Below, piece by piece: positions 7,346 through 11,460 of a stretch of 11,460 nucleotides of DNA (positions within the stretch are counted from its first letter, which is position 1; every line of letters begins with the position of its first letter). The stretch is from NCBI GenBank assembly GCA_009920595.1, contig RFZR01000032.1, forward strand, positions 1 through 11,460, written 5' to 3'. The translations under genes and the position numbers were made by a program. The stretch is from Alphaproteobacteria bacterium. Lineage in GTDB: Bacteria > Pseudomonadota > Alphaproteobacteria > Rhizobiales > Beijerinckiaceae. The notes under the pieces are model-generated. The model was not told the origin of the DNA. It worked only from the letters and a program-made list of their open reading frames with translations, and made no database searches.

Positions 7346-7365
7346 TGTAATGTTATAACATTACA
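7346..7365 (+). promoter_or_regulatory. Zur-type operator: perfect 20-bp palindrome upstream of the zinc operon
   Basis: TGTAATGTTATAACATTACA is identical to its own reverse complement over all 20 bases. It matches the TGTTATA/TATAACA half-site style reported for Zur (zinc uptake regulator, Fur family) operators in proteobacteria. It lies 58 bases before the first gene of a znu operon, as expected. An internal TATAAC (7354-7359) could serve as the -10 element, so bound Zur would block RNA polymerase. No clear -35 was found. The zur gene itself is not in the window. Confidence 0.85.
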
Positions 7366-7423
7366 TTTTTCTGGATTGGGGCCTGAGCCGATGCTAGAAG
7401 GGCATCGGAAAAAGAGCCCCAAA

Positions 7424-7627
7424 ATGTCCTCCCTTAGCCACCACCATGATCATCATCATGATCATCACCACCATGATGATCACCTCGGTCACCATGATCA
7501 TGATTCGCAAAAAGGCGTGGCCTTTGGTGTAAGCCTCATGAGCCACTCAGCGCTCACCCGCTGCATCGGCGTGGCCGCTATTCTTGTGCCGCTCTGGATC
7601 GCTGTTTTGTGGGTCATCCGCTCATGA
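7424..7627 (+). CDS. Small His/Asp-rich protein with one C-terminal membrane segment, first gene of the zinc operon
   Basis: From ATG 7424 (AAAGAG seven bases upstream) it encodes 67 residues. Residues 6-27 contain 14 histidines and 6 aspartates (HHHDHHHDHHHHDDHLGHHD), a strong metal-binding tract of the kind seen in zinc transporters and chaperones. Residues about 46-65 (RCIGVAAILVPLWIAVLWVI) form one hydrophobic helix at the very end, suggesting a tail-anchored protein with its metal tract in the cytoplasm, though topology is inferred. In-frame starts at 7391 (ATG) and 7376 (TTG) would add a basic stretch but have poorer ribosome sites. Its stop overlaps the znuC ATG (ATGA), which ties it to zinc import. 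It could buffer incoming zinc or feed it to the GTPase further down. I recognise no named family, and low-complexity His tracts give weak homology evidence. Confidence 0.75.
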   Translation: MSSLSHHHDHHHDHHHHDDHLGHHDHDSQKGVAFGVSLMSHSALTRCIGVAAILVPLWIAVLWVIRS

Positions 7628-8364
7628 CGATCGGCGCACCTATTACACTTACCAATCTGACTTTGGGCTATGATCGGCATCCGGCTGTTCATCATATCAG
7701 CGGCACATTTGCTTCGGGCAGTCTTACCGCCCTTGTCGGACCGAATGGCGCGGGCAAATCCACATTGATCAAAGCGCTTGCCGGAGTACTCACTCCGATT
7801 GATGGGCAATGCATCATCGATCGATCTTTGCGCCGCGCCTATCTGCCTCAACTTGCCGAAATTGATCGATCCTTTCCGATCAGCGTTTATGATTTTGTTG
7901 CGATGGGGCTTTGGTCAAAAAGCGGAGCGCTTGACGCGCTGCCGGCTTTCGGCGCGCATCGTATCACTGACGCGCTGACTCTGGTTGGCCTCAAAGGCTT
8001 TGATCATCAACTCATCGGTACGCTTTCGGGCGGTCAATTTCAACGCGCACTCTTCGCACGCCTGATGCTGCAAGACGCTTCAATCATTTTGATCGACGAA
8101 CCTTTCTCGGCTATTGATAGCGCCACTGTGGATGATTTGATGCAGCTTGTCATGCGCTGGCATCATGAAGGCCGCACCATCATCACGGTCTTACACGATC
8201 TTGCGCTGGTAAGATCTTATTTCCCAAAAACGCTTCTTTTGGCGCGTGATGTGATTGCTTGGGACGATACGCATTCAGCATTGACACAAGACAATCTCAA
8301 AATCGCTCGGCAAAAAATCGAAGCGCCTGATCCACATGCGCCACTTTGTGAGCATGATGCATGA
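7624..8364 (+). CDS. znuC: Zinc ABC transporter, ATP-binding protein
   Basis: Cytoplasmic ATPase that powers the ZnuABC zinc importer. The 246 residues contain every ABC motif: Walker A GPNGAGKST (39-47), Q-loop Gln76 in YLPQ, signature LSGGQ (134-138), Walker B IILIDE (154-159) and switch His191 in VLHD. The start at 7624 overlaps the stop of the His-rich gene, and its stop overlaps the znuB start (ATGA at 8361), so all three are translationally coupled. The C-terminus carries a few His and Cys residues (DPHAPLCEHD) that might bind metal, as in some ZnuC proteins. The specificity for zinc, rather than manganese or iron from the same transporter cluster, is inferred from the upstream Zur box and the His-rich loop of the binding protein. 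Confidence 0.93.
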   Translation: MTIGAPITLTNLTLGYDRHPAVHHISGTFASGSLTALVGPNGAGKSTLIKALAGVLTPIDGQCIIDRSLRRAYLPQLAEIDRSFPISVYDFVAMGLWSKSGALDALPAFGAHRITDALTLVGLKGFDHQLIGTLSGGQFQRALFARLMLQDASIILIDEPFSAIDSATVDDLMQLVMRWHHEGRTIITVLHDLALVRSYFPKTLLLARDVIAWDDTHSALTQDNLKIARQKIEAPDPHAPLCEHDA

Positions 8365-9245
8365 TCAATCTATCTCTCCTCTATGACGCGCTGATTGGGC
8401 CTTTCATTGAATTCTCATTCATGAGACGCGCTTTGATCGGCGCTTTTGCGCTGTCTCTCGGTGCGGGACCTGTAGGTGTATTCTTGATGCTTCGTCGCAT
8501 GAGTTTGATCGGTGATGCGATGGCTCATGCGATTTTACCGGGCGCAGCGATCGGTTATCTCATTGCGGGTCTCTCTCTTGGCTTTATGACCGCAGGAGGT
8601 TTGGCAGCCGGTATGATCATTGCTCTCGCTGCAGGCCTTGTTACGCGCTTCACCGTGTTAAAAGAAGATGCCGCGCTTGCTTCCTTTTATCTCATTTCTC
8701 TCGCTGCGGGCGTTGTTCTTGTGTCACTTAAAGGATCGAATATTGATCTCCTCCATGTTCTCTTTGGATCCATTCTGGCGCTCGATGATGCGACATTGAT
8801 TTTACTCGCCGCTGCGACAAGCATCAGTCTTCTGGCACTGGCCGTGATCTTCCGAGCCCTCGTTCTTGAAAGCGTTGATCCGACTTTTGCGCGCTTAATG
8901 AATGCCGGCGGTGCTTACACAAATATTCTTTTTCTTTCGCTTGTTGTGATCAACCTTGTTGCGGGCTTTCATGCCCTAGGGACATTGCTCTCGGTTGGTT
9001 TGATGATGTTGCCCGCTTTCGCCGCTCGATTTTGGACTGAACGACTAGCGGGCCTCATGGGGATTTCAATCGGCTTTGGGTTTCTTTCAAGCGTGATCGG
9101 CATCATTACGTCATATCATCTCAACACGCCGACAGGTCCGACCATTATTTTAGTGAGCGGCGCTCTCTATCTTTTCTCGATTCTATTTGGTCAACGCAGT
9201 GGCCTTATCATAGCCAAAATTCATCGCCCGCATCTGGCACGGTGA
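8361..9245 (+). CDS. znuB: Zinc ABC transporter, membrane permease
   Basis: Inner-membrane permease of the zinc importer, family ABC-3 (ZnuB/MntB type). It has 294 residues, nearly all in hydrophobic helices (about eight or nine segments by eye). Family features include the early FMRRALIGAFAL segment, the cytoplasmic coupling region LRRMSLIGDAMAHAILPGAAIGY (starting near residue 44), and the late segments GTLLSVGLMMLPAFAARFW and SYHLNTPTGPTIILVSG. It starts inside the last codons of znuC (ATGA overlap), and znuA follows after 15 bases. No interruptions are seen. Confidence 0.94.
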   Translation: MINLSLLYDALIGPFIEFSFMRRALIGAFALSLGAGPVGVFLMLRRMSLIGDAMAHAILPGAAIGYLIAGLSLGFMTAGGLAAGMIIALAAGLVTRFTVLKEDAALASFYLISLAAGVVLVSLKGSNIDLLHVLFGSILALDDATLILLAAATSISLLALAVIFRALVLESVDPTFARLMNAGGAYTNILFLSLVVINLVAGFHALGTLLSVGLMMLPAFAARFWTERLAGLMGISIGFGFLSSVIGIITSYHLNTPTGPTIILVSGALYLFSILFGQRSGLIIAKIHRPHLAR

Positions 9246-9260
9246 GCGGAGAAAGTGCCC

Positions 9261-10175
9261 ATGCGCATGCTCGTAAAACGTCTGAGCCTCGCCCTCCTTA
9301 TCGTGATGGGATCATCCCAGACTCATGCAGCTGAAAAATTAAAGATCATCGCGAGTTTTTCTATCCTCGCCGACATCACAAAAGCGATTACTGGTGACGC
9401 GGTTAACGTCACGAGTTTGGTTGAACCCGAAGCTGATCTTCATCACTTCGATCCACGGCCCCATGATATCAAACGCCTGTTGGAAGCCGACCTTGTGATC
9501 GTGAACGGTTTGGGTTTTGAGCCATGGCTTGATCGTGTGAAACCAAAAGCCAAGAAGACTCCCCTTTGGGCGGTTGCTTCCGATGGTGTATTACCGCTTC
9601 CCTTTGACCATCATGATCATTCAGACCATAGTGCAAGCGAGGCCGAAGCGGTTGATCCCCATGCATGGCAGGATGTAAACAATGCTAGGCTTTATGCGAA
9701 GAATATTGCTACAGCATTGATCACGCTCGATCCGGATCGCCGCGCGCTCTATCTCGAAAATCTCGCACGCTATGACAATGCGCTTGAAAAACTTGATCGT
9801 GAAGTCAAACAGGCGATTGCGGCAATTCCACCGGGAAAACGTAAAATCGTCACGACCCATGACGCGTTCGGCTATTTCGAAACCGCCTATGGGCTAAAAA
9901 TGATCGCCCCTTTGGGCGTCGGCATCGAGGCGCAACCCTCAGCCAAAGACATTGCCCGGATCATCAGACAAATTCGTGATGAAGCCATTCCCGCAATTTT
10001 TCTCGAAACCGCGATTGACCCCCGCTTGGCCGAGCAACTCGCCAGTGAAACGGGGGTGAAAATTGGCGGAACGCTTTATGCGGACACGCTATCCCAAAAA
10101 AATGGTCCGGCGGGGACTTACATCACGATGATGGAAACCAATATAAGGACTCTCACAAATGCCCTTGCCCCCTAA
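9261..10175 (+). CDS. znuA: Zinc ABC transporter, periplasmic zinc-binding protein
   Basis: Periplasmic high-affinity zinc receptor (cluster A-I, ZnuA type) that delivers zinc to ZnuB. ATG 9261 is preceded by GGAGA eight bases upstream, which makes it better than GTG 9255. It has 304 residues: a signal peptide at about 1-24 (KRLSLALLIVMGSSQTHA-A), then the binding domain. Likely metal ligands are His61 in EADLHHFDPRP, His134 in VDPHAWQDV, His200 in TTHDAFGYF and Asp275 in LYADTLS. A short His/Asp-rich loop, DHHDHSDHS (117-124), sits between the first two. It is much shorter than in E. coli ZnuA, but its presence favours zinc over manganese. The stop codon lies inside a terminator-like hairpin. 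Confidence 0.94.
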   Translation: MRMLVKRLSLALLIVMGSSQTHAAEKLKIIASFSILADITKAITGDAVNVTSLVEPEADLHHFDPRPHDIKRLLEADLVIVNGLGFEPWLDRVKPKAKKTPLWAVASDGVLPLPFDHHDHSDHSASEAEAVDPHAWQDVNNARLYAKNIATALITLDPDRRALYLENLARYDNALEKLDREVKQAIAAIPPGKRKIVTTHDAFGYFETAYGLKMIAPLGVGIEAQPSAKDIARIIRQIRDEAIPAIFLETAIDPRLAEQLASETGVKIGGTLYADTLSQKNGPAGTYITMMETNIRTLTNALAP

Positions 10176-10188
10176 GGGCCTTCTTTTT
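10161..10188 (+). terminator. Terminator-like hairpin overlapping the znuA stop (possible attenuator)
   Basis: GCCCTT (10161-10166) pairs with AAGGGC (10174-10179) across a 7-base loop, followed by CTTCTTTTT. This is the form of an intrinsic terminator. The second arm includes the last two bases of the znuA stop codon, so translating ribosomes would interfere with folding. It probably cuts, at least partly, transcription from znuA into the GTPase gene. The stem is only six pairs, so leakage is expected. Confidence 0.55.
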
Positions 10189-10208
10189 CCGCAGCTGTGG
10201 AGCCTGAC

Positions 10209-11168
10209 ATGTCCGAGAAAATTCCCGTTACCGTTCTGACCGGCTATCTCGGCGCCGGAAAGACCACTCTACTGAACCGGATTTTGACGGAACCGCATGG
10301 CAAAAAATTCGCGGTGATTGTCAATGAATTTGGCGAGATTGGTATCGACAATGATCTCGTGGTCGGCGCTGACGAAGAAGTCTTCGAAATGAATAATGGC
10401 TGCATCTGCTGCACGGTGCGCGGGGATCTCATCCGCATCATCGAAGGCTTGATGAAGCGCAAAGGTAAATTCGACGCCATCATTGTCGAAACAACCGGCC
10501 TCGCCGATCCGGCACCTGTCGCACAAACCTTCTTTGTTGATGAAGATGTGTCCTCAAAAGCGCGGCTTGACGCTGTCGTGACTGTTGTTGATGCCCGCTG
10601 GCTCAAAGAACAATTACATGATGCGCCAGAAGCCAAGAATCAGATCGCCTTTGCGGATGTCATCATCATCAATAAGACCGATCTTGTGACGGCAGAAGAG
10701 CTTGCTGACGTCGAACGTCAAGTTCGCTCTGTTAATGCCTATGCATCCATCCACAAAACCACAAAATCCGCTGTGCCTCTTGATGCCGTTCTCGGCAAAA
10801 ACGCATTTGATCTCGATCGCATTCTTGATATCGCGCCAGAGTTTCTCGAAGACGTTCATGTCCATCATGACACAAACATAAAATCGATCGCGATCAATAT
10901 TCCTGGCGATATCGATCCTGATAAATTTATGCCTTGGATTTCGGACTTTACGCAAAAAGAAGGGCCAAATATCTTGCGTTGCAAAGGCATTCTGTCTTTC
11001 AAAAATGAACCCAAGCGTTTTGTTTTCCAAGGCGTTCACATGATCCTTGACGGGGACTTACAGCGTGAATGGAAGCCGGATGAAACTCGGCAATCGAAAA
11101 TGGTCTTCATCGGTCACAAGCTTAATCGTGCAACCATCGAACAAGCCGTTGAGGCCTGTCGCGCATGA
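10209..11168 (+). CDS. COG0523 (CobW/ZigA-like) GTPase, probable zinc metallochaperone
   Basis: A G3E-family GTPase thought to insert or deliver metal to client proteins. The start at ATG 10209 has GGAG six bases upstream and gives 319 residues. Motifs in order: Walker A GYLGAGKTT (12-20), NEFGEIGIDN (39-48), the hallmark metal site CICC (65-68, in NGCICCTVRGDL), G3 ETTGLADP (94-101) and G4 NKTD (155-158). A His-rich linker HVHH follows (217-220), then the CobW C-terminal domain (about 224-316). COG0523 proteins serve cobalamin synthesis, nitrile hydratase or zinc homeostasis. The position directly after znuCBA and a Zur-type operator points to a zinc role, but the client is unknown. The stop overlaps the next start (ATGA), coupling it to the WD40 gene. 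The hairpin upstream leaves open whether it is read from the Zur promoter or its own; no second Zur box was found. Confidence 0.93.
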   Translation: MSEKIPVTVLTGYLGAGKTTLLNRILTEPHGKKFAVIVNEFGEIGIDNDLVVGADEEVFEMNNGCICCTVRGDLIRIIEGLMKRKGKFDAIIVETTGLADPAPVAQTFFVDEDVSSKARLDAVVTVVDARWLKEQLHDAPEAKNQIAFADVIIINKTDLVTAEELADVERQVRSVNAYASIHKTTKSAVPLDAVLGKNAFDLDRILDIAPEFLEDVHVHHDTNIKSIAINIPGDIDPDKFMPWISDFTQKEGPNILRCKGILSFKNEPKRFVFQGVHMILDGDLQREWKPDETRQSKMVFIGHKLNRATIEQAVEACRA

Positions 11169-11460
11169 ATGATGCGTCGCAATCTCTCACAACACGCGTC
11201 GAACCACTCAAAGCCGATGCGCATATTGTGTTGGCGACATTCTTGAATGATGAACCCACACTCGTTGCAGCTGATGGGCAGATTCTTATTGGTTCTGATC
11301 AACTCACACCTCATGGCGAGAATGCCATTCTTGTGGCTGCTTGTGACGGCACTCGGCTGATCACCGGTGGTGACGATGGCAAAATCTTTTTACTGAGTGG
11401 CAAAGAGAGCGCGCTCGAGGCAGGAAATGAAAAAGGTCGATGGATTGATGCGTTAGCGCT
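11165..11460 (+). CDS. WD40-like repeat protein, N-terminal part; 3' end outside window
   Basis: The frame opens at ATG 11165, overlapping the GTPase stop (ATGA), and stays open to the window end (about 98 residues). It begins MNDASQSLTTRVEPLKADAH. The features VLATFLNDEPTLVAADGQ and AILVAACDGTRLITGGDDGKI have the beta-strand/turn spacing and the GGDDGKI ending typical of WD40 blades. The likely whole protein is a beta-propeller of 300 residues or more. COG0523 genes followed by WD40 proteins are, as I recall, a recurring pair in alphaproteobacteria, and the overlap here supports joint function. The role, perhaps as a scaffold for the GTPase or its client, is not known to me. Confidence 0.8.
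   Translation, partial: MNDASQSLTTRVEPLKADAHIVLATFLNDEPTLVAADGQILIGSDQLTPHGENAILVAACDGTRLITGGDDGKIFLLSGKESALEAGNEKGRWIDALA

Noticed and set aside
7441..7505. Repetitive CATGATCATCA-like DNA that resembles a tandem repeat or short CRISPR-like array
   Set aside because: It is explained by alternating His and Asp codons of the His-rich protein; there are no constant repeats with unique spacers.

Overview
The window looks like chromosomal DNA of an alphaproteobacterium, most likely of the order Hyphomicrobiales (Rhizobiales). This rests on remembered family resemblance: the rhizobial type of GltB/GltD, GalU, KdsD and ferrochelatase sequences, the MltB-type transglycosylase with a C-terminal peptidoglycan-binding domain, and the zinc-uptake operon next to a COG0523 GTPase and a WD40 protein. 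Base composition and codon use look even from end to end, with GC only moderately above half by eye. I see no insertion sequence, phage gene, tRNA, rRNA or CRISPR array.

Layout. Positions 1-2703 hold the end of gltB and then gltD (glutamate synthase large and small subunits). gltD is broken by an internal frame-shifting deletion. It converges on a minus-strand periplasmic lytic transglycosylase (2716-3945). Divergent from that, galU and kdsD (4125-5979) form a tight pair for sugar-nucleotide and Kdo/LPS precursor synthesis, preceded by a possible tiny leader ORF. kdsD converges on hemH (ferrochelatase, minus strand, 5984-6905). hemH keeps a plausible ribosome site, start codon and most of its body, but has lost about 40 N-terminal codons in a second frame-shifting deletion. 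After a 204-base gene-poor stretch comes a 77-residue membrane protein (7110-7343).

From 7346 to the end is a zinc-homeostasis locus. A perfect 20-bp palindrome of Zur-operator type (7346-7365) is followed by a 67-residue His/Asp-rich protein with one C-terminal membrane segment, then znuC, znuB and znuA. A hairpin with a T-rich tail then overlaps the znuA stop codon. After it come a COG0523/CobW-type metallochaperone GTPase and the start of a WD40-like protein that runs off the window. ATGA overlaps join the His-rich gene to znuC, znuC to znuB, and the GTPase to the WD40 gene. The simplest reading is that Zur derepresses the operon in zinc shortage. ZnuABC would import zinc, and the GTPase would hand scarce zinc to client proteins. 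The role of the His-rich protein is unknown.

Most of the window is ordinary housekeeping content. The points deserving attention are the two separate frame-shifting deletions in housekeeping genes (real decay or assembly error), the His-rich small membrane protein that opens the Zur-controlled operon, the possible attenuator inside that operon, and the overlapping mini-ORFs in front of galU and hemH.
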